64,000 bases of DNA from Paracoccus shandongensis (GCF_017315735.1 NZ_JAFLRK010000001.1:124001-188000), one strand, 5' to 3'; shown: positions 18,269-31,812, numbered from the stretch's first letter. The notes: generated from the letters alone by a model not told the origin. A program made the numbers and translations.

Positions 18269-18373
18269 TGATTCGCGCGCAGCCGAATCACCGGAATTCA
18301 ATTCCACATGTAGCGCGCCGAACCCCCGAATCAAAGGGCAGGCCGCGCAAATTGATTCGCGTGCTGCGAATCG
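18269..18373. promoter_or_regulatory. Five TGATTCG/CGAATCA heptamers (GANTC cluster) upstream of rpoD
   Basis: The dnaG-rpoD gap holds the heptamer TGATTCG or its complement at 18269, 18284, 18327 and 18353, and a 6/7 match at 18367. They form two inverted repeats: TGATTCG-N8-CGAATCA (18269-18290) and GATTCGC-N5-GCGAATC (18354-18372). Each contains GANTC, the CcrM methylation site of alphaproteobacteria, giving five GANTC sites in 103 bases against an expectation of about one per 300 at this base composition. It is a likely rpoD control region; the binding protein is unknown. Confidence 0.55.
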
Positions 18374-18386
18374 GCTGGGCAGAGCG

Positions 18387-20282
18387 TCAACGGCGCGGCG
18401 GCTTGCGCCAGATCTGGCCATCGACGAACTGGGACAGTTGGGCAGACAGGGCCTCCCGGTCCTCGTTCAGGTCGGCCCCGCCTTCCAGTTCCGGCCGTTC
18501 GGCGCGGTGCCGGGCGCGGGCGATCTGCTGCATCCGCCAGGTCAGCCCCTCGTCGGCCTCGCCCTGGATCTCGGCCTCGGCGCGGGCCAGTTCGGCCCCC
18601 GCCGCCCGCTGGGCCTCGAGCCGGTCGAGAAGATTGTCCAATGTCGCCAAGGCCGTCTCGTCATCCTGGGATCCGATGACGGCCGGGGTCAGGCCCAGAT
18701 GGGCGTCGCGCCGAAGCGTTTCAAGCCCGCGCCGCCCCGCCGGGCTTTCGCTGTGCGACAGCAGGTCGAACAGCAGCGCCGCGCGGTCGGGGTCTTGGGG
18801 CGCAAGGCGTTCCAGCCGCGTTTCGGCCCGCGCGATCAGTTCGGGACGCAGCGCGCAGATCAGAAGGCTGGCCCCTTCCAGCAGCGCGGCGGTGGCCTGG
18901 GGCGGGACAGTCGCCCCCGGAACGGGACGCGGGGCCTGGCCCCTGTCGCGGCGGCTGAACTTGCGATCCGTGGGCCGCCGCTCGATCTGGCGGGACTGGC
19001 TGCCGAACAGATCCCAGCGTTTGCGGCGCAGCTCCTCGGTGTAATGGGTGCGGGTCAGTTCGTCGGGGATTTTTGCCACGGCGTCCTGCAGGCGCTTGTC
19101 CAGCGCGGCCTTGCGTTCGGGGCTGTCGAAGACCTGGCCCTCGGTTTCCCGCGCCCAGAGCAGATCGACCAGCGGCCGCGCCCCATCCAGCAGCGCGCCC
19201 ATGGCGCCCGGTCCGGCGGCCTTGATCAGGTCGTCGGGATCCTGCCCCACGGGCAGGATGACAAAGCGCAGCGCCTGCCCCGGCCCCGTCAGCGGCAGGG
19301 CCAGGTCGATCAGCCGCTGCGCCGCGCGCTGGCCTGCCGCATCGCCGTCCAGCGCGATCACGGGTTCCGGCGAGACGCGCCACATCAGGCGCAACTGGTC
19401 CTCGGTGATGGCGGTGCCCAGGGGGGCCACGGCACCCTCGAACCCCGCGCGGGACAGGGCGATCACGTCCATATAGCCCTCGGCCACGACCAGGCGCTGG
19501 CCCTTGGCCACGGCGGCGCGGGCGGGACCGAGGTTGTAAAGGTTGCGGCCCTTGTCGAACAGCGGCGTTTCCGGGCTGTTGAGGTATTTGGCCCGGGCAT
19601 TCGGATCCATGGCCCGGCCGCCGAAGCCGATGCAGCGGCCCTGCCCGTCGCGGATCGGAAAGATGATGCGGCCCCGGAAGCGGTCGTATGCCGCGCCGCC
19701 CCCGTCGGGCTTGGCCGCCATGCCCGATTCGACGATCAGCGATTCGTCAAAGCCCTTGTCGCGCAGGGCTTGGGTCAGCGCGGTGCGGCTGTCGGGGGCA
19801 AAGCCTACCTCGAACCGATCCTCGGCGGCGCGGTCCAGCCCCCTTCGCAGCAGGTAGTCGCGCGCCTCGGCGGCGGCCCCGGTCTGCAATTGCAGGCGGA
19901 ACCAGCGGCAGGCGGCCTCGGTCACGTCCAGAAGGCGGGTGCGGCGGTCGGTTCTTTCGCGGGCGCGGGGGTCGGGTTCGGGCATCTGCAAGCCCGCCTC
20001 GGCGGCCAGCAGCTTGACGGCCTCGATGAACTCCATCCCGTCGGCCTCGCGCAGGAACTTGATGGCGTCGCCCTTGGCGTGGCAGCCGAAGCAGTAGTAA
20101 TAGCCCTTCCCATCATCGCAATGAAAACTCGCGGATTTTTCCTGGTGGAACGGACATGGCGCCCACCAGTCGCCGCGCGCCTGGTTCGACTTGCGCAGAT
20201 CCCATACCACCTTTTTCCCGATCACGCGGCTGATCGGGACGCGGTTGCGAATCTCGTCAAGGAAGCCGGGGGGAAGACTCAT
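18387..20282 (-). CDS. dnaG: DNA primase DnaG
   Basis: A 631-residue replicative primase that lays RNA primers for DNA polymerase III. The zinc-binding domain is CPFHQEKSASFHCDDGKGYY then YCFGC (residues ~42-66). The TOPRIM catalytic core carries LVVAEGYMDVIAL (~265-278) and VIALDGDAAGQRAAQR (~315-330), and the C-terminal ~170 residues form the helicase-binding domain. Position upstream of rpoD is the classical macromolecular-synthesis order. The start ATG (MSLPPGFLDEIRNR) agrees with homologues. Confidence 0.97.
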   Translation of the reverse strand: MSLPPGFLDEIRNRVPISRVIGKKVVWDLRKSNQARGDWWAPCPFHQEKSASFHCDDGKGYYYCFGCHAKGDAIKFLREADGMEFIEAVKLLAAEAGLQMPEPDPRARERTDRRTRLLDVTEAACRWFRLQLQTGAAAEARDYLLRRGLDRAAEDRFEVGFAPDSRTALTQALRDKGFDESLIVESGMAAKPDGGGAAYDRFRGRIIFPIRDGQGRCIGFGGRAMDPNARAKYLNSPETPLFDKGRNLYNLGPARAAVAKGQRLVVAEGYMDVIALSRAGFEGAVAPLGTAITEDQLRLMWRVSPEPVIALDGDAAGQRAAQRLIDLALPLTGPGQALRFVILPVGQDPDDLIKAAGPGAMGALLDGARPLVDLLWARETEGQVFDSPERKAALDKRLQDAVAKIPDELTRTHYTEELRRKRWDLFGSQSRQIERRPTDRKFSRRDRGQAPRPVPGATVPPQATAALLEGASLLICALRPELIARAETRLERLAPQDPDRAALLFDLLSHSESPAGRRGLETLRRDAHLGLTPAVIGSQDDETALATLDNLLDRLEAQRAAGAELARAEAEIQGEADEGLTWRMQQIARARHRAERPELEGGADLNEDREALSAQLSQFVDGQIWRKPPRR

Positions 20283-20347
20283 GGGGGGATTATCGCGCCG
20301 CAGGTGGCGTCAAGGAAAGGGGTATTTGAACAACGAAGAAGCGGGGG

Positions 20348-20932
20348 TCAATCCGCGCCGACGGCACCGCGCGCAAGGCCCCAGTAGATGTCGCCGATCC
20401 GCTGGCGGTCCAGGCGCCCGCCTTCGCGATACCAGTTCGTGACCCCGGTCAGCATCGCGATCAGCGCCATGGTCGCAAGGCGCGGGTCGTCGATGCGCAT
20501 GACGCCCGCCGCCATCCCGTCGCGCAGGATGGATTCCAGGGCGGATTCATATTCGCCGCGCAAGGCCGCGATGCGGGCGCGATTCTCGGGCGTGAGGTTG
20601 CGCAGTTCCATGTAGGACAGGAATACCGCATCCGCGTGATCCAGGCTGGTGTCGATGTGGAAGCGCACGAAATGCTCTAGCCGCGCCAGGGGATCACCCG
20701 GAATGTCGGACCAGGCGGCCAGCAATTCCTGCATGTGGCTTTCCAGCAGGTCCAGCAGCAGCGCCTGCTTGTCGGGCGTATAGGCATAAAGCGCCCCCGC
20801 CTGCACCCCCACGGCGGAGGCGATCTGGCGCATCGACACGGCGGCATAGCCCTGCCGCGCGAACAGGCGGCGGGCTTCGTTGCGGATCAGGGGGCCGGTG
20901 ACATCGGCGCGGGAACCTTGGGTGCGGGCCAT
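20348..20932 (-). CDS. TetR/AcrR-family transcriptional regulator
   Basis: A 194-residue TetR-type repressor. The HTH occupies residues ~10-60: LFARQGYAAVSMRQIASAVG followed by VQAGALYAYTPDKQALL; the rest is the helical ligand-binding domain with a TetR_C-like FLSYMELRNLTPENRARI stretch. The start is the ATG at 20932, because the open frame further upstream is an artefact overlapping the divergent lipoprotein gene. No obvious target operon is adjacent; the divergent genes encode a small lipoprotein and L-lactate dehydrogenase, which could be controlled from the 75-base gap. Ligand unknown. Confidence 0.82.
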   Translation of the reverse strand: MARTQGSRADVTGPLIRNEARRLFARQGYAAVSMRQIASAVGVQAGALYAYTPDKQALLLDLLESHMQELLAAWSDIPGDPLARLEHFVRFHIDTSLDHADAVFLSYMELRNLTPENRARIAALRGEYESALESILRDGMAAGVMRIDDPRLATMALIAMLTGVTNWYREGGRLDRQRIGDIYWGLARGAVGAD

Positions 20933-21007
20933 GGGGCTTTCTAGCGCGCGGCCCGGCCCCGGGAAAGCCCGTTGCCCCGCCCCGTGGCGCGGCTTAGGCT
21001 GCGGGCC

Positions 21008-21274
21008 ATGAAACACGCCCTGACCCTGATCGCCTGCGCCGCCCTGCTGTCGGGCTGCGGGAACGAGGCCGATCCCTATCCGCGCCTGCTGCCGACCGAC
21101 CAGATCCTGGCGGAACCCACCCTGCCCGACCATGCGCCCGACGCGGCGGCCTCGCCCGCCGCTGTCGATGCCCAGGCCAAGGCCCGGGCCGAGGCGTTGC
21201 GCCAGCGGGCCGATGCCCTGCGCGGCCCCGTGATCGAGCCGGAGGCACGGTCGCGGATGCGGCCACGGGACTGA
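21008..21274 (+). CDS. Small lipoprotein, uncharacterised
   Basis: An 88-residue putative lipoprotein: lysine/histidine N-region, hydrophobic core LTLIACAALL, and lipobox LLSGC with the acylated Cys at residue 17. The mature part is short, rich in Ala, Pro and charged residues (PYPRLLPTDQILAE; an AKARAEALRQRADALRG helix) with no recognisable domain. Similar tiny lipoproteins are common in Rhodobacteraceae. It lies between the divergent tetR gene and L-lactate dehydrogenase, 55 bases ahead of the latter. The function is not known. Confidence 0.7.
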   Translation: MKHALTLIACAALLSGCGNEADPYPRLLPTDQILAEPTLPDHAPDAAASPAAVDAQAKARAEALRQRADALRGPVIEPEARSRMRPRD

Positions 21275-21329
21275 TTGCCCTGCGCCCCGCGATTTGGTAA
21301 AAACTTTTGACCAAGTTGCGGAGAGTTCC

Positions 21330-22538
21330 ATGCCCGTCATCACCTCGATCGAAGATCTGAAGCGGATGCACCGCGCGCGCACGCCCAAGATGTTCTATGA
21401 CTATGCAGAATCGGGCAGCTATACCGAACAGACCTTCCGCGAGAACACGACCGACTTCGCGCGCCTGAAGCTGCGGCAGAAGGTGGCCGTGGACATGTCC
21501 AACCGCAGCGTGGCCACCGACATCGTGGGCCTGCCCGCCGCCATGCCCGTGGCGCTGGCCCCCGTGGGCCTGACGGGGATGCAGCACGCCGACGGGGAAA
21601 TCCACGCCGCCCGTGCGGCGGAAAAGTTCGGCGTGCCCTTCTGCCTGTCCACCATGTCGATCTGTTCCATCGAGGATGTGGCGGAACACACGACCAGACC
21701 CTTCATGTTCCAGCTTTACACGATGAAGGACCAAGACTTCCTGGCCGCCATCATCGAGCGCGCGAAAAAGGCCAGGTGCAGCGCCCTGGTGCTGACGCTG
21801 GACCTGCAGATTCTGGGCCAGCGGCACAAGGATCTGAAGAACGGCCTGTCCGCGCCGCCCAAGCTGACCCTGCCCACGCTGATCGACCTGGCCTTCCGCT
21901 GGCGGTGGGGCATGGGGATGCTGCAAACCAAGCGGCGCTTCTTCGGCAATATCGTGGGCCATGCCAAGGGCGTGGCCGATCCCTCCAGCCTGATGAGCTG
22001 GACGGCCGAGCAGTTCGACGAAAAGCTCGACTGGGACAAGATCGCCCGGATCCGCGACATGTGGGGCGGCAAGCTGATCCTGAAGGGGATCCTGGATCCC
22101 GACGACGCGCGCCTTGCCGCCGATTTCGGGGCGGACGCGATCATCGTCAGCAACCATGGCGGGCGACAACTGGACGGGGCGCTGTCCTCCATCAGGATGC
22201 TGCCCCATATCGTCAAGGCGGTGGGCGACCGGGTCGAGGTTCACATGGACAGCGGCATCCGGTCGGGCCAGGACGTGCTGAAGGCCCTTGCGCTTGGCGC
22301 GCATTCGACCTGGATCGGTCGGGCCTGGCTGCATGGCCTGGGCGCCATGGGCGAGGCCGGCGTGACCCGCGCGCTGGAAATCATCCGCAAGGAACTGGAC
22401 ATCAGCATGGCGCTGTGCGGCGAACGCCACGTCAAGGACATCGGTCCGCAGAACGTGATGATCCCGCGCGGCTTCCTGGATGAATACGATATCCCGCAGC
22501 CGATGGGGGCTTCACAAATCGCGCCCATTGCCGTATAG
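21330..22538 (+). CDS. lldD: FMN-dependent L-lactate dehydrogenase / alpha-hydroxy-acid dehydrogenase
   Basis: A 402-residue FMN enzyme that oxidises L-lactate to pyruvate and feeds the respiratory chain at the membrane face. Family motifs are complete: RTPKMFYDYAESGSYTE at the N-terminus, PVALAPVGLTG, MFQLYTMKD, the catalytic SNHGGRQLDGA (His-Gly-Gly-Arg) and MDSGIRSGQDVLKALALGA. The ATG at 21330 has GGAGAG upstream. Related enzymes oxidise glycolate, mandelate or other hydroxy acids; the length and N-terminus favour lactate. The preceding TetR gene and lipoprotein are its nearest neighbours. Confidence 0.88.
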   Translation: MPVITSIEDLKRMHRARTPKMFYDYAESGSYTEQTFRENTTDFARLKLRQKVAVDMSNRSVATDIVGLPAAMPVALAPVGLTGMQHADGEIHAARAAEKFGVPFCLSTMSICSIEDVAEHTTRPFMFQLYTMKDQDFLAAIIERAKKARCSALVLTLDLQILGQRHKDLKNGLSAPPKLTLPTLIDLAFRWRWGMGMLQTKRRFFGNIVGHAKGVADPSSLMSWTAEQFDEKLDWDKIARIRDMWGGKLILKGILDPDDARLAADFGADAIIVSNHGGRQLDGALSSIRMLPHIVKAVGDRVEVHMDSGIRSGQDVLKALALGAHSTWIGRAWLHGLGAMGEAGVTRALEIIRKELDISMALCGERHVKDIGPQNVMIPRGFLDEYDIPQPMGASQIAPIAV

Positions 22539-22604
22539 GCCGCGACCTGTCGCCATGCACCCTTGGAGGATGGCGGCGTCCATCAACTGAGTTAGGAAAA
22601 CATC

Positions 22605-23222
22605 ATGGCCAAAGAGATCCCTGATCTGGTGGCCGAGCCGCGCGCGGGGTCAGGCAAGGGGGCCGCCCGCCAAGCTCGCCGCGAAGGCAAGGTTCCGGGC
22701 GTCGTTTACGGCGACCACAAAGACCCGATCAACGTGCAGTTCGACTTCAACAAGCTGCTGACGCAACTGCGCGCAGGCCGCTTCATGTCCACGCTGTTCA
22801 ACCTCAAGGTTGAAGGCCAGGAAGACGTGCGGGTCATCTGCCGCGGCGTGCAGAAGGACGTGGTGAAGGATCTGCCGATCCACATCGACTTCATGCGCCT
22901 GCGCCGCACGTCCAAGGTGAACCTGTTCATCCACGTGGACTTCATCAACCACGACAAATGCCCCGGCCTGAAGCGCGGCGGCACGCTGGTGACGGTGCGC
23001 CCCGAGGTCGAGCTGGTCGTGACCGCGGGTGACATTCCCGATCACATCACCGTCGATCTGGAAGGCCTGAACGTCGGCGACACGATCCACATCAACGACG
23101 TGGTTCTGCCCGAAGGCGTGAAGCCCACCATCGACCGCAACTTCGTGATCGCCAACATCGCCGCGCCCTCGGCGCTGCGTTCCAGCGATGATGACGCCGA
23201 GGAGGCCCCGGCCGAGGCCTGA
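22605..23222 (+). CDS. rplY: 50S ribosomal protein L25/general stress protein Ctc
   Basis: The 205-residue Ctc/TL5 form of L25, which binds 5S rRNA. Residues 5-95 are the L25 beta-barrel ([20 protein letters not shown] then [12 protein letters not shown]), residues 100-190 the TL5 C-terminal domain ([20 protein letters not shown]) and the tail is acidic ([13 protein letters not shown]). AGGAAAA precedes the ATG. In many alphaproteobacteria pth follows rplY; here trmFO follows instead, 80 bases on. Confidence 0.96.
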   Translation: MAKEIPDLVAEPRAGSGKGAARQARREGKVPGVVYGDHKDPINVQFDFNKLLTQLRAGRFMSTLFNLKVEGQEDVRVICRGVQKDVVKDLPIHIDFMRLRRTSKVNLFIHVDFINHDKCPGLKRGGTLVTVRPEVELVVTAGDIPDHITVDLEGLNVGDTIHINDVVLPEGVKPTIDRNFVIANIAAPSALRSSDDDAEEAPAEA

Positions 23223-23302
23223 TCCTCGCTGCCCAGGCAATATCGGGGCGGTGCCGCTGGCGCCGCCCTTTCCATTTTGCTAGTCCCCTTGCAGGAGGTC
23301 GC

Positions 23303-24640
23303 ATGGAACCCATCCACATCATCGGCGCGGGCCTTGCCGGATCCGAGGCCGCCTGGCAGGCCGCCCGCCTGGGCGTCCCGGTGATCCTGCACGAGATGCG
23401 CCCCGCCAAGGGCACCTTCGCCCACAAGACCGGCGATTGCGCGGAAATGGTCTGCTCCAACAGCTTCCGGTCCGACGACGACGTGATGAATGCCGTGGGG
23501 CAGTTGCATTGGGAAATGCGCGCGGCGGGCGGGCTGATCATGGCCATGGCCGACCGCCACAAGCTGCCTGCGGGCGGCGCCCTGGCCGTGGACCGCGAGG
23601 CCTTTTCCGCCGCCGTGACTCAGGCGCTGCAGGCCGAGCCGCTGATCCGGATCGTACCGGGAGAGATCACGGACCTGCCCCAGGACGGCAACTGGATCGT
23701 CGCGACCGGCCCGCTGACCTCGAACGCGCTGGCGCAGGCGATCCGGTCGGTGACGGGCACCGAGGCCTTGGCCTTCTTCGACGCCATCGCCCCCATCGTT
23801 CATGCGGATACCATAGACATGACGGTGGCCTGGGAACAAAGCCGCTATGACAAGGGCGAGACCGAGGCCGAGCGGCGCGCCTATATCAACTGCCCCATGA
23901 CCCGCGACCAATACGAGGCCTTTATCGATGCCCTTCTGGCCGCCGACAAGACCGAGTTCCACGAAGGCGAAACGGCGGGTTACTTCGACGGCTGCCTGCC
24001 CATCGAGGTGATGGCCGAACGCGGGCGCGACACGCTGCGCCACGGACCGATGAAGCCGGTGGGCCTGACCAATGCGCACAAGCCCCATGAAAAAGCTTAT
24101 GCAGTGGTTCAACTTCGTCGGGATAACGCATTGGGGACGCTGTACAATATCGTCGGCTTCCAGACCAAGATGAAATACGGCGCGCAAACCCAGGTGTTCC
24201 GCATGATCCCGGGACTGGAGAACGCCAGCTTCGCGCGGCTTGGCGGCATCCACCGCAATTCCTTCCTGAACTCGCCCACGCTGCTGGACGACCGGATGCG
24301 CCTGCGCCAACGCCCGAACCTGCGCTTTGCAGGCCAGGTCACGGGCGTCGAAGGCTATGTCGAAAGCGCCGCGATGGGCCTGCTGGCGGGCCGGATGGCC
24401 GCCGCACAGGCACTGGGCCGCGACCTGCCGCCGCCCGCGCCGACCACCGCCATGGGTGCCCTGGTCAACCACATCACCGGCGGGGCCGAGGCCAAGACCT
24501 TCCAGCCGATGAACGTGAACTTCGGCCTGTTCCCGCCGCTTGATGAAATGCGCAGCGGCCGGAAGGGCCGCAAGGACCGCTATCCCGCCTATACGCAGCG
24601 CGCCAAGGAAGACTTCGCGGCATGGCTGGCGGCGCAGTAA
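23303..24640 (+). CDS. trmFO: Folate/FAD-dependent tRNA m5U54 methyltransferase TrmFO
   Basis: A 445-residue flavoprotein that forms 5-methyluridine at position 54 of tRNA using methylene-tetrahydrofolate as carbon donor and FADH2 as reductant. The N-terminal FAD motif [16 protein letters not shown], the [17 protein letters not shown] signature and the C-terminal [20 protein letters not shown] are typical of the GidA-like TrmFO family. AGGAGG lies upstream of the ATG. Its last 19 bases overlap gluQ, so the two tRNA-modification genes are translationally linked. Confidence 0.96.
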   Translation: MEPIHIIGAGLAGSEAAWQAARLGVPVILHEMRPAKGTFAHKTGDCAEMVCSNSFRSDDDVMNAVGQLHWEMRAAGGLIMAMADRHKLPAGGALAVDREAFSAAVTQALQAEPLIRIVPGEITDLPQDGNWIVATGPLTSNALAQAIRSVTGTEALAFFDAIAPIVHADTIDMTVAWEQSRYDKGETEAERRAYINCPMTRDQYEAFIDALLAADKTEFHEGETAGYFDGCLPIEVMAERGRDTLRHGPMKPVGLTNAHKPHEKAYAVVQLRRDNALGTLYNIVGFQTKMKYGAQTQVFRMIPGLENASFARLGGIHRNSFLNSPTLLDDRMRLRQRPNLRFAGQVTGVEGYVESAAMGLLAGRMAAAQALGRDLPPPAPTTAMGALVNHITGGAEAKTFQPMNVNFGLFPPLDEMRSGRKGRKDRYPAYTQRAKEDFAAWLAAQ

Positions 24641-25473
24641 GACGCACGCGCTTCGCGCCCTCGCCCACCGGGCTGCTGCATCTGGGCCATGCCTATGCGG
24701 CGCTTGTGGCGGAACGCGAGGCCAGCCCCGGCCAGTTCCTGCTGCGGATCGAGGACATCGACCGCGACCGCTGCCGCGCGGAATACGAGGCTGCGATCCA
24801 TGAGGATCTGGCATGGCTGGGTCTTCACTGGCAGCGCCCCGTGATGCGGCAGTCGGACCGACTGACGGCCTATCGGGACGCGCTGCGGCGGCTGGCGCCG
24901 CTGACCTATCCCTGCCGCTGCCGCCGAGGCGACATCCGCGCCGCGCTGTCTGCCCCGCAGGAAGGCGCGCTGCCCGCCGGTCCCGACGGTCTGGTCTATC
25001 CCGGCACCTGCCGCACCCGCAGCCTGGCGGATGCCGGACCGGACGACGTGATCCGCCTGGACGTTGGCCGCGCCTTCGACGCCCTGGGCATCGATCGCAT
25101 CGCCTTCCGGGACGAGGCGATCATGCCCAGCCATGACCATGTGCTGACCCGCGACCAGTTCCTGGACGGCATCGGCGACGTGATCCTGTCGCGCCGGGGC
25201 ATGGGCACGTCCTATCACTTGGCCGTGGTCGTGGACGATGCCGCGCAAGGCATCACGGTGGTCACGCGGGGAAAAGACCTTTTCGATTCAACATATATCC
25301 ACGTTCTTCTTCAGAAACTGCTTCAGCTTCCAACGCCGCTCTACCACCACCACCGCCTGATCCGCGACGCCACAGGCAAGCGCCTGGCCAAGCGCGACGA
25401 CGCCCGCGCCCTCCGCCATTACGGCGAGGACGGCGCCACCCCGCAGGACGTCTGCCGGATGCTCTCCCTCTGA
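24622..25473 (+). CDS. gluQ: Glutamyl-queuosine tRNA(Asp) synthetase GluQRS
   Basis: A 283-residue truncated GluRS paralogue that attaches glutamate to queuosine at the wobble base of tRNA-Asp. The class I motifs are present: [17 protein letters not shown] (HIGH equivalent, residues ~12-28) and a KRLAKRD (KMSKS equivalent) near residue 255; the zinc cysteines are in CRCRRGD (~94) and TCRTR. It lacks an anticodon-binding domain, as expected for this family. It overlaps trmFO. Its substrate tRNA-Asp is encoded twice in this window (48.9-49.0 kb). Confidence 0.95.
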   Translation: MAGGAVRRTRFAPSPTGLLHLGHAYAALVAEREASPGQFLLRIEDIDRDRCRAEYEAAIHEDLAWLGLHWQRPVMRQSDRLTAYRDALRRLAPLTYPCRCRRGDIRAALSAPQEGALPAGPDGLVYPGTCRTRSLADAGPDDVIRLDVGRAFDALGIDRIAFRDEAIMPSHDHVLTRDQFLDGIGDVILSRRGMGTSYHLAVVVDDAAQGITVVTRGKDLFDSTYIHVLLQKLLQLPTPLYHHHRLIRDATGKRLAKRDDARALRHYGEDGATPQDVCRMLSL

Positions 25474-25488
25474 CCTGCTTTGGACCGC

Positions 25489-25535
25489 AAATATCCCGGG
25501 GGAGTCGCCGGAACGGCGACGGGGGCAGCGCCCCC
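25489..25535 (-). repeat. Intergenic two-hairpin element, copy 2
   Basis: The same layout as copy 1: AAATATCCCGGGGG, stem GTCGCCG-gaa-CGGCGAC, stem GGGGGC-agc-GCCCCC. On the minus strand the outer stem begins one base after the hisI stop codon, and on the plus strand it follows gluQ, so it fills a convergent gap as copy 1 does. A 3'-end/terminator function is inferred. Confidence 0.8.
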
Positions 25536-25536
25536 T

Positions 25537-25893
25537 TTACGCCATCGGCTCCATGATCCCGACCTCGGCCCCGTCGCGAACGGCGGTATAGAAGCATGTG
25601 CGCCGGTTGGTGTGGCAGGCAGGCCCGGTCTGCCGCACAAGGACCAGCAGGCAATCGCGGTCGCAATCGACGCGCAGCTCGACCAGTTCCTGCACATGGC
25701 CCGAGCTTTCGCCCTTGACCCAGAAGGCCTGCCGCGACCGCGACCAATAGGTGACGCGGCGCGTGTCCAGCGTCCGCGCCACGCTTTCCGCGTTCATCCA
25801 GGCCATCATCAGCACCTCGCCGCTGTCCGCGTCCTGCGCGATGGCCGGGATCAGGCCATTCCCGTCGTATTTCAGGCTGGCAGGGTCGAACAT
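25537..25893 (-). CDS. hisI: Phosphoribosyl-AMP cyclohydrolase HisI
   Basis: The 118-residue zinc/magnesium hydrolase of histidine synthesis that opens the adenine ring of PR-AMP. Signature motifs are SVARTLDTRRVTYWSRSRQ, WVKGESSGHVQ, the metal-binding VDCDRDCLL and NRRTCFYTAV. It lacks the HisE domain, as usual for alphaproteobacteria, where hisE is separate. No other his gene is nearby. The stop codon touches the two-hairpin element. Confidence 0.95.
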   Translation of the reverse strand: MFDPASLKYDGNGLIPAIAQDADSGEVLMMAWMNAESVARTLDTRRVTYWSRSRQAFWVKGESSGHVQELVELRVDCDRDCLLVLVRQTGPACHTNRRTCFYTAVRDGAEVGIMEPMA

Positions 25894-25954
25894 CGGGTTT
25901 CCTTTCCTCGGTCGCGTTCCTATCTAGGCCCAAGGCAACCCGTGGGAAAGACCG

Positions 25955-26392
25955 ATGGCCGACAGCGACCTGATGCAGCTTTACTCGCGCAGGATCCTTG
26001 CGCTGACGACGACCATCCCGCACCTGGGCACGCTGCCGGACCCTGACGGCAAGGCCATGCGCCGGTCGCCGCAATGCGGATCCTCGGTCACGGCCTATGT
26101 CGCGATGGACGGCGACCGGATCGCCGATTTCGCGCAAGAGGTGCGGGCCTGCGCGCTTGGCCAGGCCTCGGCCTCGGTCCTGGGCCAGGCGGTCATCGGC
26201 CGCAGCCGGGACGAGATCGCAGCCACCCGGGACGCCCTGCGGGCCATGCTGACGACCGCCGGCGACCCGCCTGCCGCCCCCTTTGCGGATCTCGAGGCGC
26301 TGTTGCCCGCGCGCGATTACCCGAACCGCCACGCCTCGATCCTGCTGGCGTGGGAGGCGACGCTGGACGCGATCGACCAGGCGGCCGCATAA
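25955..26392 (+). CDS. NifU/IscU-like iron-sulfur scaffold protein, two-cysteine variant
   Basis: A 145-residue member of the NifU N-terminal (IscU-like) family. Two of the three scaffold cysteines are found, C41 in SPQCGSSV and C66 in VRACALGQAS; the third, normally in an HCSxLA context, is replaced by alanine in RHASILLAWEA (residue 127). Such variants are annotated as Fe-S assembly scaffold-like proteins in Rhodobacteraceae, but a bona fide scaffold role is doubtful. It is divergent from hisI and ends in TAA followed by an A-run belonging to the opposite-strand terminator. Confidence 0.8.
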   Translation: MADSDLMQLYSRRILALTTTIPHLGTLPDPDGKAMRRSPQCGSSVTAYVAMDGDRIADFAQEVRACALGQASASVLGQAVIGRSRDEIAATRDALRAMLTTAGDPPAAPFADLEALLPARDYPNRHASILLAWEATLDAIDQAAA

Positions 26393-26417
26393 AAAAACCG
26401 GCCCGCAAGGGGGCCGG
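26391..26417 (-). terminator. Rho-independent terminator of the 31-residue membrane-protein gene
   Basis: The stem CCGGCCC / GGGCCGG with a six-base loop is followed on the minus strand by seven Ts (26397-26391). It is a strong intrinsic terminator 68 bases beyond the small ORF's stop, and it overlaps the stop codon of the convergent NifU-like gene. Confidence 0.88.
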
Positions 26418-26484
26418 CAGGTGCGCGTGCAGGGGAATTGACGGACGCACAGGCAAGCGCCGTCATCGCAACGCGGGGCAGAGC

Positions 26485-26580
26485 TCAGGCCTGCAGGATG
26501 GCAGGCAGCCACAGGACGATCACGGTCGTGGTGGCAAGGGCAATGACGCCCAACAGATCAGAAGCGAATTCACGGGACAT
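26485..26580 (-). CDS. SOS-boxed 31-residue single-helix membrane protein
   Basis: A 31-codon gene not covered by standard length cut-offs. The start ATG has AGGAG six bases upstream (26587-26591). The product has a short polar N-terminus (MSREFASD), one hydrophobic segment of about 20 residues (LLGVIALATTTVIVLWLP and on) and ends at TGA. A perfect alphaproteobacterial LexA box lies 53 bases upstream and a strong terminator follows, giving a complete autonomous transcription unit just downstream of recG. LexA-controlled tiny membrane proteins are known elsewhere (SidA of Caulobacter, a 29-residue division inhibitor; TisB of E. coli, a toxin). I claim analogy in layout, not sequence homology. 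The function is unknown. Confidence 0.72.
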   Translation of the reverse strand: MSREFASDLLGVIALATTTVIVLWLPAILQA

Positions 26581-26633
26581 GGGCAACTCCTGTTTGTTGC
26601 CCATTTGTTCTCATATTCGCGCCGTTCTGTAAA

Positions 26634-26648
26634 GAACATTTTAAGAAC
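26634..26648. promoter_or_regulatory. LexA (SOS) box GTTC-N7-GTTC
   Basis: On the minus strand the sequence reads GTTC-TTAAAAT-GTTC, an exact match to the direct-repeat LexA site established for Rhodobacter and other alphaproteobacteria. It starts four bases after the recG stop and precedes only the 31-codon gene before a terminator. An additional GTTC-N6-GAAC dyad overlaps it (26624-26637). Confidence 0.75.
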
Positions 26649-26652
26649 TTCT

Positions 26653-31718
<5,066 letters not shown>

Positions 31719-31770
31719 AAAAGTTCACCCCGATTCGTGTCTAACCTGACCCAACCATCGGGCCATAAGG

Positions 31771-31785
31771 TTAACATGTCGTTAC
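31771..31785. promoter_or_regulatory. CtrA box upstream of ctrA (TTAA-N7-TTAC)
   Basis: TTAA-CATGTCG-TTAC matches seven of eight bases of the TTAA-N7-TTAA CtrA recognition sequence, 53 bases upstream of the ctrA start. Positive autoregulation of ctrA is established in Caulobacter; the same is inferred here. Confidence 0.6.
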
Positions 31786-31812
31786 CTTATGACTAATTCG
31801 CCGTCATGCAAT

